A stretch of DNA of 9,801 nt from Paracoccaceae bacterium (GTDB lineage: Bacteria; Pseudomonadota; Alphaproteobacteria; Rhodobacterales; Rhodobacteraceae), in assembly GCA_021767525.1 (NCBI GenBank), contig JAASTF010000101.1:1-9801 (forward strand). Reading direction: 5' to 3'. The notes below the pieces were generated by a model. It ran no database searches. It saw nothing but the letters and a program-made list of their open reading frames with translations, and was not told where the DNA came from. Positions 1-6,194 of this stretch are shown here, in pieces. Each line of letters begins with the position of its first letter. Position 1 is the first letter of the stretch. Made by a program: the position numbers and the translations under genes.

Positions 1-92
1 GTCACGACCCTTTCCTGACGGTCCAAACCCGCGCCGGTATAGCGACGCGCGCAGACCAGCGAAACCGGAAATTCTCGCGTGGGCCGAAACCG
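1..92. other. Window edge downstream of nitrile hydratase operon
   Basis: No gene can be supported in this stretch. On the minus strand, downstream of the accessory gene, there is an AGGAAAGG-like purine run just before a GTG (positions 5-3) that could start another gene leaving the window, but only five bases of it would be visible. No terminator-like hairpin followed by a T-run was seen on the minus strand, so the operon may continue beyond the edge. Confidence 0.3.
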
Positions 93-410
93 CTAGTCCA
101 GGCGCACCGGCTCGCCATGCGGCGTACGCAGATAGGCGGCCTCCCACGCGTCGCGCATCTGTTGCACCAGCGCGGCCTCGGCCATCTGCCGTTCGGCCAA
201 CACCGACTCGAGCGTATCCAGCCACGCGTTGAAATAATCGTCGCCGCCATCCAGGCTTTCCGACAGGCCATGCCGGGCCAGGGTTGCGCCGAAACGCGCG
301 GTCCAGTCGGGCCAGGCAAAGGCGCCCCGGTCGTGCAGATGCACTGTCAGCGCGAAAACCTGCGCGTGCCAGGGTTCGGAAAAGACGGGCGGTTCGGGCG
401 CGTCGGTCAT
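93..410 (-). CDS. Nitrile hydratase accessory (activator) protein
   Basis: Small protein of 105 residues, third gene of the nitrile hydratase operon. Family knowledge: accessory proteins of this type (P14K/NhlE-like) associate with the alpha subunit and help insert cobalt and oxidise the active-site cysteines. The sequence shows the segment PVFSEPWHAQVFALTVHL near the N-terminus and DDYFNAWLDTLESVLAE around the middle. Both match the N-terminal helical part of the neighbouring beta subunit (PVFKEDWHARALAVTLAAG and SYFEKWISALADLLEETG), a relationship known for this family. The ATG at 410-408 was chosen over an upstream ATG at 434 because it overlaps the beta subunit stop as ATGA, giving translational coupling. 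The length fits the family. It could be taken for a truncated beta subunit, but it lacks the beta C-terminal barrel and lies in the normal activator position. Confidence 0.85.
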   Translation of the reverse strand: MTDAPEPPVFSEPWHAQVFALTVHLHDRGAFAWPDWTARFGATLARHGLSESLDGGDDYFNAWLDTLESVLAERQMAEAALVQQMRDAWEAAYLRTPHGEPVRLD

Positions 411-1078
411 GCCGGCCTCAGATAGCTTTCCCACAGATCGCAGGTCACTTCGTCCCCGGCGCGTTCAGGCGCGCCCCACAGCTCGGCCGCGTCGAAAACG
501 ATAGTGTATAGCGGCTCGGGCGCTTCGCCCAGACCATGCGCATTGGCATCGGGCAGCACATGCGCCCCGTGGCACGACAGAACACGTCCAACCGCGCCGG
601 CCGCATAGGCTGGCAGGCGCGTGTGCCCGCCATCGACAAAGCTGTTGCGCGCGGGCCGGCGGGTGCGCACCGTGTCGCCAGGTTGAAACCGGGGGGCGGC
701 ATTCACCGGGCGGTCGGCAGGCCCGCCCTTGGCCAGAACGCCCGCAACCTTGTCAGCCTTCAACGCGCGCCCGGCCAGCGGGCTGGGGCGGTCCGCCCGG
801 CCTGATGCCAGTTCGGCGCGCGTGACAACGCCTGTTTCTTCCAGCAGGTCGGCCAAGGCCGAAATCCACTTTTCGAAATAGGAAAACCGCGCGTAATCGG
901 CTGGCGACAGCCGCTCGCGGGCATGGCGTGACGTGTCGAGGCTCCATTGCCCCAACGCCCCGGCAGCCAGTGTCACGGCCAGGGCCCGGGCATGCCAGTC
1001 TTCCTTGAACACCGGCTCGGGCGCGGTATCCACGGGACCGTCACCGAACCGCCCGCCCATATCGTGCACACGGGTCAT
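407..1078 (-). CDS. nthB: Nitrile hydratase beta subunit
   Basis: Beta subunit (223 residues) of nitrile hydratase, the cytoplasmic enzyme that hydrates nitriles to amides; it packs against the alpha subunit and lines the active site. The N-terminus MTRVHDMGGRFGDGPV is the family signature. SYFEKWISALADLLEETG (residues 66-83) belongs to the helical N-terminal domain. GHTRLPAYAAGAVGRV (151-166), HGAHVLPDANAHGLGE (170-185), LYTIVFDAAELWG (190-202) and DLWESYL (214-220) form the typical C-terminal SH3-like barrel. Arg51 and Arg154 are probably the arginines that hydrogen-bond the oxidised cysteines of the alpha subunit (inferred from motif position). The ATG at 1078 overlaps the alpha-subunit stop as ATGA, and the stop overlaps the accessory gene the same way, so the three proteins are likely made in fixed ratio. 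No broken or missing segment is seen. Confidence 0.93.
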   Translation of the reverse strand: MTRVHDMGGRFGDGPVDTAPEPVFKEDWHARALAVTLAAGALGQWSLDTSRHARERLSPADYARFSYFEKWISALADLLEETGVVTRAELASGRADRPSPLAGRALKADKVAGVLAKGGPADRPVNAAPRFQPGDTVRTRRPARNSFVDGGHTRLPAYAAGAVGRVLSCHGAHVLPDANAHGLGEAPEPLYTIVFDAAELWGAPERAGDEVTCDLWESYLRPA

Positions 1079-1689
1079 GCGGGCGGCCTTGGCAGGCCGG
1101 TGCCCACCATCGAATCGCGGGTGACCCATTGGGCCAGCGCGTCCTCGCTCAGCCCCTCGGTGCCCTCGGGGCGCATGGGGATGACAAGGTATCGCATCTC
1201 GGCGGTCGAATCCCACACGCGCACCTTGGTGCCTTCGGGCAGGGTTACGCCGAACTCGGCCAGCACCTTGCGCGGCTCGCGCACGGCGCGGGCGCGATAG
1301 GCGTCGGACTTGTACCAGCCGGGCGGAATCCCCAACAGCGGCCACGGATAGCAGCTGCACAAGGTGCAGACGACCATGTTGTGCTGCCCGGGCGTGTTTT
1401 CGACGGCGGTGATGTGTTCGCCCTGCCGACCGTAGAACCCCAGCTCGGCCACGACCGACGTGGCATCCTCCAGCAACGCGCGCCGAAACCCGGGATCGCT
1501 CCAGGCCCGCGCAACGACAAGCGCGCCGTTCTTGGGGCCGATGCGGTTTTCGTAGGTGTCGATGATCTCGTCCAGCGCAGCGGGGTCGATCAACCCCTTT
1601 TGCGTAAGGATCGTTTCAATCGCCTTGACCCGCAGCGCCGGGTCGGGCGGCAGGATGGCATGGGCGTGATCGTGATGGTCATGCGGCAT
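1075..1689 (-). CDS. nthA: Nitrile hydratase alpha subunit, cobalt type
   Basis: Catalytic, metal-binding subunit (204 residues) of nitrile hydratase. The metal claw is VCTLCSCYPWP at residues 107-117, with ligands Cys108, Cys111, Ser112 and Cys113. In this family Thr after the first Cys (CTLCSC) marks cobalt enzymes and Ser marks iron enzymes, so a low-spin Co(III) site is predicted; Cys111 and Cys113 would be oxidised to sulfinate and sulfenate. Other family blocks are GPKNGALVVARAWSDPGF (51-68), GWYKSDAYRARAVREPR (124-140) and VRVWDSTAEMRYLVIP (157-171). The N-terminus MPHDHHDHAH is His-rich, as in some relatives. The ATG at 1689 was chosen over an upstream start at 1758 because family proteins begin near here. 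It is first in the operon alpha-beta-accessory and is divergent from secG. Thiocyanate hydrolase gamma is a related alternative, but the gene order and the two-subunit pattern favour nitrile hydratase. Confidence 0.93.
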   Translation of the reverse strand: MPHDHHDHAHAILPPDPALRVKAIETILTQKGLIDPAALDEIIDTYENRIGPKNGALVVARAWSDPGFRRALLEDATSVVAELGFYGRQGEHITAVENTPGQHNMVVCTLCSCYPWPLLGIPPGWYKSDAYRARAVREPRKVLAEFGVTLPEGTKVRVWDSTAEMRYLVIPMRPEGTEGLSEDALAQWVTRDSMVGTGLPRPPA

Positions 1690-1806
1690 GTGCGGATGAT
1701 GGCGCAGGCGCCCCCGTGCTGTCCAGCCCCGGGAATGACCGCTTGCCCCTTGGCCCAAACATCATTACATGGCCCGTGATACGCAAATCCGGCAAGCTGA
1801 GGCCTC
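1690..1806. promoter_or_regulatory. Divergent intergenic region nthA / secG
   Basis: This 117-base gap must hold the start signals of both the nitrile hydratase operon (leftward) and secG (rightward). On the minus strand TGTAAT (read at 1769-1764) is a fair -10 match, but the nearest TTGCCG lies 20 bases upstream of it, so the spacing is poor. On the plus strand TTGCCC at 1743-1748 and TTGGCC at 1750-1755 are possible -35 boxes without a good -10. GAGG at 1799-1802 could be the secG ribosome binding site, close to its ATG. No strong operator palindrome was seen. Confidence 0.3.
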
Positions 1807-2178
1807 ATGGAAAACGTCATCCTCATCGTCCACCTTCTTCTGGCGCTGGCGCTGATCGGCATCGTTCTGTTGCAGCGGTCCGAAGGCGGCGGCCTTGGTA
1901 TCGGTGGCGGCGGCGGTGGCACCATGTCCGGCCGTCCGCCCGCGACGCCGATGGGCAAGATGACCTGGCTGCTGGCGATTGCGTTCATCTGCACATCGCT
2001 GACGCTGACGATCCTGGCGGCGCAGAAATCGGCCGGCAGCTCGGTTCTGGACCGGATCGGCAACCGTCCCGCCGCGGAAGAGCCCGCAGACAGCGCCCCG
2101 GTTCTGCCGGACTCGGGCGGTGGCCTGCTGCCGCCCAGCGGCGATGACAGCGCCCCGCTGGTGCCGCGCGCCGACTGA
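1807..2178 (+). CDS. secG: Preprotein translocase subunit SecG
   Basis: SecG (123 residues) is the small non-essential membrane subunit of the SecYEG channel that helps SecA-driven protein export. Two membrane segments are visible, at about residues 3-23 and 53-72. They are separated by the conserved loop LLQRSEGGGLGIGGGGGG (21-38), whose LLQ...EGGGLG pattern is the SecG signature. After the second segment comes a proline/acid-rich tail of about 50 residues (VLPDSGGGLLPPSGDDSAPL), longer than in E. coli SecG and usual in alphaproteobacteria. The ATG at 1807 is preceded by GAGG and gives an immediate hydrophobic start. It reads toward pyrG, 163 bases downstream, an arrangement often seen in Rhodobacteraceae. 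A hairpin after its stop may end its transcript. Confidence 0.93.
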   Translation: MENVILIVHLLLALALIGIVLLQRSEGGGLGIGGGGGGTMSGRPPATPMGKMTWLLAIAFICTSLTLTILAAQKSAGSSVLDRIGNRPAAEEPADSAPVLPDSGGGLLPPSGDDSAPLVPRAD

Positions 2179-2198
2179 TCGCCGCCACAAGTTTTTGA

Positions 2199-2244
2199 GG
2201 GCGCAGACCAAACTGCAACAGCATCTTGCGGTCTGCTTGCGCCC
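2199..2244 (+). terminator. Bulged hairpin after secG, before pyrG
   Basis: Left arm GGGCGCAGACC (2199-2209) pairs with GGTC (2230-2233) and TGCGCCC (2238-2244), giving 11 base pairs interrupted only by a four-base bulge TGCT on the right arm. The 20-base loop can itself form a short inner stem (CTGCAA with TTGCGG, one G-T pair) as an alternative fold. Only three T's follow, so as a factor-independent terminator of secG it would be weak. Because its right arm also contains the probable -35 box of pyrG, it could instead be a regulatory structure. Confidence 0.45.
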
Positions 2245-2265
2245 TTTGGCCGAATCCATTATAGC
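2237..2265 (+). promoter_or_regulatory. Probable sigma70 promoter of pyrG
   Basis: TTGCGC at 2237-2242 and TATAGC at 2260-2265 are separated by exactly 17 bases and match the housekeeping -35 and -10 consensus at 4 of 6 positions each. They lie about 75 bases upstream of the pyrG ATG, leaving a leader of roughly 70 bases. No tract of C's or G's near the start, of the kind used for CTP-sensing reiterative transcription in Gram-positive pyrG, was noticed in the initiation region. Position is inferred from the sequence alone. Confidence 0.45.
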
Positions 2266-2341
2266 TTGAGTCCCGTGGTGCTGCGGTCTTTTGGGGCCGC
2301 GCGGGCGCTCGTTTCATGCGACACACGGGGGATGCCGATAC

Positions 2342-3985
2342 ATGGCTCGTTTCATCTTTATCACTGGCGGCGTGGTATCTTCCCTGGGCAAGGGGCTGGC
2401 CTCGGCGGCGCTTGGCTCGCTGTTGCAGGCCCGTGGTTTTTCGGTGCGCCTGCGCAAGCTTGATCCTTACCTGAACGTCGATCCCGGCACGATGAGCCCG
2501 TTCGAACACGGCGAGGTGTTCGTGACCGACGATGGCGCCGAAACAGACCTGGATCTGGGCCATTACGAACGTTTCACCGGCGTGCCCGCCCGCATGACCG
2601 ACTCGGTCAGCTCGGGGCGGATTTATTCCAACGTTTTGGAAAAGGAACGCCGCGGCGATTACCTGGGCAAGACGATCCAGGTGGTTCCTCATGTCACGAA
2701 CGAGATCAAGGATTTCATCTCGATCGGCGAGGACGAGGTGGATTTCATGCTGTGCGAGATCGGCGGCACCGTGGGCGACATCGAGGGCCTGCCGTTCTTC
2801 GAAGCGATCCGCCAGTTTTCCCACGACAAGCCGCGTGGCCAGTGCATCTTCATGCACCTGACGCTGCTGCCCTACCTGGCCGCCAGCGGCGAGTTGAAGA
2901 CCAAGCCGACCCAGCACAGCGTGAAAGAGCTGCAATCCATCGGCATCGCCCCCGATATCCTGGTCTGCCGCAGCGAACAGCCGATCCCGGAAAAGGAACG
3001 CGAGAAGATCGCGCTGTTCTGCAACGTCCGCAAAGAGGCCGTTGTCGCCGCCTATGACCTGAATTCGATCTACGAGGCGCCGCTGGCCTACCACCGCGAG
3101 GGGTTGGATCAGGCGGTACTGGATGCTTTCCAGATCAGCCCCGCCCCCCGGCCCGACCTGTCGAAATGGGAAGACGTGGCCGACCGCATCCACAACGTCG
3201 ATGGCGAGGTGAACATCGCCATCGTCGGCAAATACACCCAGCTGGAAGACGCCTATAAGTCGATCAAAGAGGCGCTGACCCACGGCGGCATGGCCAACCG
3301 GGTCAAGGTGAACGTGTCCTGGGTCGATGCCGAGGTGTTCGACGCCGCCGACGCTGCGCCGCACCTGGAAGGGTTCCACGCGATCCTCGTGCCCGGCGGC
3401 TTTGGCGAGCGCGGCACCGAGGGCAAGATCAAGGCAGCCGAGTTCGCGCGCACCCGCAAGATCCCTTACCTGGGCATCTGTCTGGGCATGCAGATGGCGG
3501 TGATCGAGGCCGCGCGCAACGTCGCCGGTGTCAGCGCCGCGGGCTCCGAGGAATTCGATCACGAGGCCGGCAAGAAACGGTTCGAGCCGGTGGTCTATCA
3601 CCTGAAGGAATGGGTGCAGGGCAACGAAAAGGTCAGCCGCAAGGCGACCGACGACAAGGGCGGCACGATGCGCCTGGGCGCCTATGACGCGGCGCTGAAA
3701 GAGGGCAGCAAGGTCGCACAGGTCTATGGCACCACCGCGATCGACGAACGCCACCGCCACCGCTACGAGGTGGATATCAAGTACAAGGACAAGTTGGAGG
3801 CCGCCGGCCTGACATTCTCGGGCATGTCCCCCGATGGCCGCCTGCCCGAAATCGTGGAATGGGCCGACCACCCGTGGTTCATCGGCGTGCAGTTCCACCC
3901 CGAGCTGAAATCCAAGCCCTTCGACCCGCACCCCCTGTTCGCCGATTTCGTGCGCGCGGCCGTCGAAGCGTCGCGGCTGGTCTAG
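2342..3985 (+). CDS. pyrG: CTP synthase
   Basis: CTP synthase (547 residues, the usual length) makes CTP from UTP, ATP and glutamine, the last step of pyrimidine nucleotide synthesis, in the cytoplasm. The N-terminal synthase domain begins MARFIFITGGVVSSLGKG with the P-loop at about 9-18. DLGHYERFTG (71-80) and CEIGGTVGDIEG (138-149) carry the likely magnesium ligands Asp71 and Glu139, and KTKPTQHSVKEL (186-197) is a nucleotide-binding block. The C-terminal glutamine amidotransferase domain has the oxyanion segment PGGFGERG (351-358), nucleophile Cys380 in GICLGMQ, and His519 and Glu521 in the FHPEL motif. ATG 2342 was chosen over an upstream ATG at 2291 because it fits the family N-terminus exactly and is preceded by GGGGGA (2327-2332) at good spacing. 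The following SUKH gene starts 8 bases after the stop and may be cotranscribed. Confidence 0.98.
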   Translation: MARFIFITGGVVSSLGKGLASAALGSLLQARGFSVRLRKLDPYLNVDPGTMSPFEHGEVFVTDDGAETDLDLGHYERFTGVPARMTDSVSSGRIYSNVLEKERRGDYLGKTIQVVPHVTNEIKDFISIGEDEVDFMLCEIGGTVGDIEGLPFFEAIRQFSHDKPRGQCIFMHLTLLPYLAASGELKTKPTQHSVKELQSIGIAPDILVCRSEQPIPEKEREKIALFCNVRKEAVVAAYDLNSIYEAPLAYHREGLDQAVLDAFQISPAPRPDLSKWEDVADRIHNVDGEVNIAIVGKYTQLEDAYKSIKEALTHGGMANRVKVNVSWVDAEVFDAADAAPHLEGFHAILVPGGFGERGTEGKIKAAEFARTRKIPYLGICLGMQMAVIEAARNVAGVSAAGSEEFDHEAGKKRFEPVVYHLKEWVQGNEKVSRKATDDKGGTMRLGAYDAALKEGSKVAQVYGTTAIDERHRHRYEVDIKYKDKLEAAGLTFSGMSPDGRLPEIVEWADHPWFIGVQFHPELKSKPFDPHPLFADFVRAAVEASRLV

Positions 3986-3993
3986 GCCCGCCC

Positions 3994-4458
3994 GTGCCGA
4001 CGCCCGACGCCCTGTCGCAGGACGCGTTGCGCCTGTTGGAAACCGTGCTCGGCGCGCGTTTACCCGACGCCTATCGCGACTTTCTGGCCAGCACCAACGG
4101 GGCGCTGACAGGGCAGCCCGATTTTCCGATCCCGTCGACGCCACCCAACGCCTCGACCTTGGTGGCATGGTTGCGCGTGAACGCGACGCCCCCGCACGAC
4201 GAGCTTGTGCTCGTGGCCCGTCAGGCCGCGCAGTCGCTGGGGCGCGGCATGATCCCGATCGGCCGCGACGCGGGCGGGGCCTTGGTCTGCCTGTCGATAA
4301 CCGGCCCGCATCGCGGCGCGGTCTGGTTCGAAAACACCGGGGTGTATGACATGCAGTCGCGCGGTCCCGCCGTCACCGAATGGGCACCGGCGCATATGAT
4401 CTGGCTGTGCGACGATTTCGGCGCGTTCCAGGCAAGCCTGTCGTCGGACGCAGGTTAA
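3994..4458 (+). CDS. SUKH (SMI1/KNR4) family protein
   Basis: Small soluble protein of 154 residues with a SUKH-superfamily domain. The pattern is LPDAYRDFLASTNGA (23-37), the typical helix and turn after a leading amphipathic helix, then MIPIGRDAGGALVCLSI (86-102), the 'IPIG-D-GGN-ICLD' strand pair, and GAVWFENTGVYD (108-119). In bacteria many SUKH proteins are immunity proteins against secreted nuclease or deaminase toxins; others have unknown roles. Here no toxin gene lies nearby, so its function stays open. The GTG at 3994 is the only start codon close to the beginning of the homologous region and lies 8 bases after the pyrG stop; the ribosome binding site before it is weak. Its stop TAA overlaps the stop of the opposing gene. 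Family assignment is fairly firm, role is not. Confidence 0.75.
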   Translation: MPTPDALSQDALRLLETVLGARLPDAYRDFLASTNGALTGQPDFPIPSTPPNASTLVAWLRVNATPPHDELVLVARQAAQSLGRGMIPIGRDAGGALVCLSITGPHRGAVWFENTGVYDMQSRGPAVTEWAPAHMIWLCDDFGAFQASLSSDAG

Positions 4459-5048
4459 CCCAGCAGCGGGGACAGCAAGTCGCGCCAAAGGCTGGTGCGG
4501 CGCGGTTGTGGCGCGGGGTCGATGAAAATCGACCTGTCCAACAGCTCTCGGTCGCAGACCCGTTCGCCCGCCTCGTCCTCTTGATCGGCTTGCACCGCGC
4601 GCAGCGTGATCGGCGTGAACAGCGTCGGGTCGAAGACCCAGCGCCCGCGGCGGCCCTTTTCGCGGTCATCCTCTTGCTGCTCGACCCAGTCCAGGATTCG
4701 GGCGAACACATCGCCCAAGCCCTTGTCGGGGTCCGGCAAGTAAAAGCCGCTGACAACACGGCGGTGGATCGCATCCAGAACCTGGCACCGCTCGCGCGCC
4801 TCCGGCGGCACGCTGTCCTTGCGCATGTAGTTGTAGCGCCCCGGATCGCCGTTGAAAAACACGATCATCGCGGTCCCAAGGTCCAGCCCCTTTTGGGACA
4901 TGGACCAGCCAAGCTTGCGCAGATCGCCCTTGTTCCAGTCGAACGCGCGCAGCGCCGCGCGCCGCTCGTCAGAACTGCCACCGCGGATCTCCTGCAACAG
5001 ATCGTTCAGATCCATATCTGAAAGCTTTTCGACAGGCTTGTTTTCCAC
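4455..5048 (-). CDS. Uncharacterised DUF4274-like protein
   Basis: Soluble protein of 197 residues with no signal peptide or membrane segment. The core FDWNKGDLRKLGWSMSQKG (36-54) followed by LDLGTAMIVFFNGDP (55-69) and RYNYM (71-75) resembles the DUF4274 pattern, in which a 'NWDDG' turn is followed by 'CDLGTAL..F...D'. The second half (DWVEQQEDDREKGRRGRWVFDPTLF split over 120-144, then an acidic stretch) is not recognised. The GTG at 5048 was chosen because AAGGA lies about 8 bases upstream on its strand; an in-frame ATG at 5015 is possible but has no ribosome binding site. It converges on the SUKH gene, sharing TTAA, and diverges from exported protein A. No function is known; the pairing with SUKH suggests, without proving, an immunity-like or partner role. 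Confidence 0.6.
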   Translation of the reverse strand: MENKPVEKLSDMDLNDLLQEIRGGSSDERRAALRAFDWNKGDLRKLGWSMSQKGLDLGTAMIVFFNGDPGRYNYMRKDSVPPEARERCQVLDAIHRRVVSGFYLPDPDKGLGDVFARILDWVEQQEDDREKGRRGRWVFDPTLFTPITLRAVQADQEDEAGERVCDRELLDRSIFIDPAPQPRRTSLWRDLLSPLLG

Positions 5049-5118
5049 CCGTTCGATCCTTCACCCTTCAACCCAATTACTACCTACGTTCGAATTGTGG
5101 TCAGAATAGGGAAAGCTT

Positions 5119-5904
5119 GTGTCCGCGATTTCACGTTTCATGATGGCGGGCCTTCTTGCGCTGCTGACCGTCCCGGCCGGGGCCGATGGCGCGCTGCGGG
5201 TGGTGGCTTACGCGGAACTGGCCGCGCGGCTGGATGGCGCCATTCGCTTTGACGGCCTTCCCGCGGGGTCCGAACCCGGCCTGTCGCTGGATCATCCGAT
5301 CAGGATCGACGGCGCGGCGGTCGGCGCGGGCTTTGCCGGGCAGACGCGCGCGATCAGAACCGCCCGCGACGGCAGCCGGCACGACGACCTGTCCACCGCC
5401 GGCGCGCAGGGGCCTTTGCGCCTGTTGGGGCACGGGCCGGGTCAGGGCCTGTCTTTCGCATATCATCGTGGCTTTGGCTCGGTCGCCGTCTTGCCGCTGG
5501 GGCCTGACGGGTTCGGCGCGCTGTCGGGCCGGGGCGAGGGCAGTCTGGCGGTTCTGTTCGACCGCGACCAGGCGGTGGTGGGGCTGCGCATTCATTCCGA
5601 CTATCCCGATCCGCTGGGCATGCGCGATGCGGCGCGCGGGGGCGTCACTGTGATCGCACTGGCGCGCGACGGGCGGGTGATCGGGCGCCACGCCGCCGGG
5701 CTGGTCACGGGCATCACCGAGCTGGGGTTGGAGCGGGCCGCCGGCCGCGCCGATATCGCCGGTCTCGTCGTGTTGAACACCGACCCGGGCGGGATCGCCA
5801 TCGACGACATCCTTTACGCGCGCGCAGCACTGATGGGACGGCCCTTGACCGCCCCCGGCACCACGCGCAGGATGGCCGCGAAACGAGGGATGAGGACAAG
5901 ATGA
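5119..5904 (+). CDS. Exported protein A, beta-rich, unknown function
   Basis: Protein of 261 residues starting with a probable Sec signal peptide (hydrophobic MMAGLLALLTVPAGADG, residues 8-24), so the mature part should be periplasmic or secreted. The rest alternates short beta-strand-like stretches: AIRFDGLPAGSEPG (41-54), GFAGQTR (71-77), GSLAVLFDRDQAVVGLRI (141-158), VTVIALARDGRVIGRH (176-191) and LVVLNTDPGGIAIDDILY (216-233). This resembles jelly-roll or lectin-like extracellular domains, but no named family is recognised. The same blocks occur in exported protein B at 6702-7418, so the two are paralogues. GTG 5119 is preceded by AGGGA at suitable spacing; an ATG at 5140 would also leave a signal peptide. 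It overlaps the DUF1330 gene by ATGA. The basic C-terminal tail (MAAKRGMRTR) is not shared with B. Confidence 0.75.
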   Translation: MSAISRFMMAGLLALLTVPAGADGALRVVAYAELAARLDGAIRFDGLPAGSEPGLSLDHPIRIDGAAVGAGFAGQTRAIRTARDGSRHDDLSTAGAQGPLRLLGHGPGQGLSFAYHRGFGSVAVLPLGPDGFGALSGRGEGSLAVLFDRDQAVVGLRIHSDYPDPLGMRDAARGGVTVIALARDGRVIGRHAAGLVTGITELGLERAAGRADIAGLVVLNTDPGGIAIDDILYARAALMGRPLTAPGTTRRMAAKRGMRTR

Positions 5905-6194
5905 CCAAAGCCTATTGGGTGGCGCATGTCGATGTGGACGACCCCGAAGTCTATGAGAAATACCGCCAGGCCAATGCGGCCCCCTTTGCCGAATACGGCG
6001 CGCGCTTCATCGTGCGCGGCGGCGAGCAAGAGGTGCGCGAAGGCCGCGTGCGTGCCCGAACCGTCGTGATCGAATTTCCCAGCTACGAAGCGGCGGTGGC
6101 CTGCTTCGAATCTCCGGCCTACCAGGCGGCCAAGGACATCCGCGATCCGGTTTCCTCGGCCGATATGGTGATTGTCAAAGGATATGACGGCTGA
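5901..6194 (+). CDS. DUF1330 domain protein
   Basis: Small cytoplasmic protein of 97 residues, the usual size for DUF1330, a ferredoxin-like dimeric alpha/beta barrel fold related to antibiotic monooxygenase-type (ABM) domains. Recognisable blocks are YWVAHVDVDDPEVYEKY (5-21), FAEYGARFIVRGGEQE (29-44) with the conserved GG, VVIEFPSYEAAVACFESPAY (55-74) and the ending ADMVIVKGYDG. The biochemical role of the family is unknown. It is joined to the preceding gene by ATGA and to the following TerB gene by TGATG, so it is almost certainly cotranscribed and translationally coupled. It is the only member of this cluster without a second copy, sitting where the second exported-protein/TerB pair has a direct junction. 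Confidence 0.88.
   Translation: MTKAYWVAHVDVDDPEVYEKYRQANAAPFAEYGARFIVRGGEQEVREGRVRARTVVIEFPSYEAAVACFESPAYQAAKDIRDPVSSADMVIVKGYDG

Noticed and set aside
1..5. Possible GTG start of a further minus-strand gene after the accessory gene
   Set aside because: Only five bases would be inside the window, so nothing about it can be supported.
1129..1779. Plus-strand open frame opposite the nitrile hydratase alpha gene
   Set aside because: Mirror of nthA; no motifs, and the minus-strand product carries the complete metal-binding motif.
1901..1930. GGC/GGT-rich run in secG as a repeat element
   Set aside because: It simply encodes the conserved glycine loop of SecG.
2291..2341. Upstream in-frame ATG that would lengthen CTP synthase by 17 residues
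   Set aside because: The family begins at MARFIFITGG, and the ATG at 2342 has a ribosome binding site.
1985..4168. Very long open frame (727 codons) on the minus strand opposite pyrG
   Set aside because: It is the antisense shadow of pyrG and part of secG in GC-rich DNA; its product has no recognisable domain, while the plus strand encodes a full CTP synthase.
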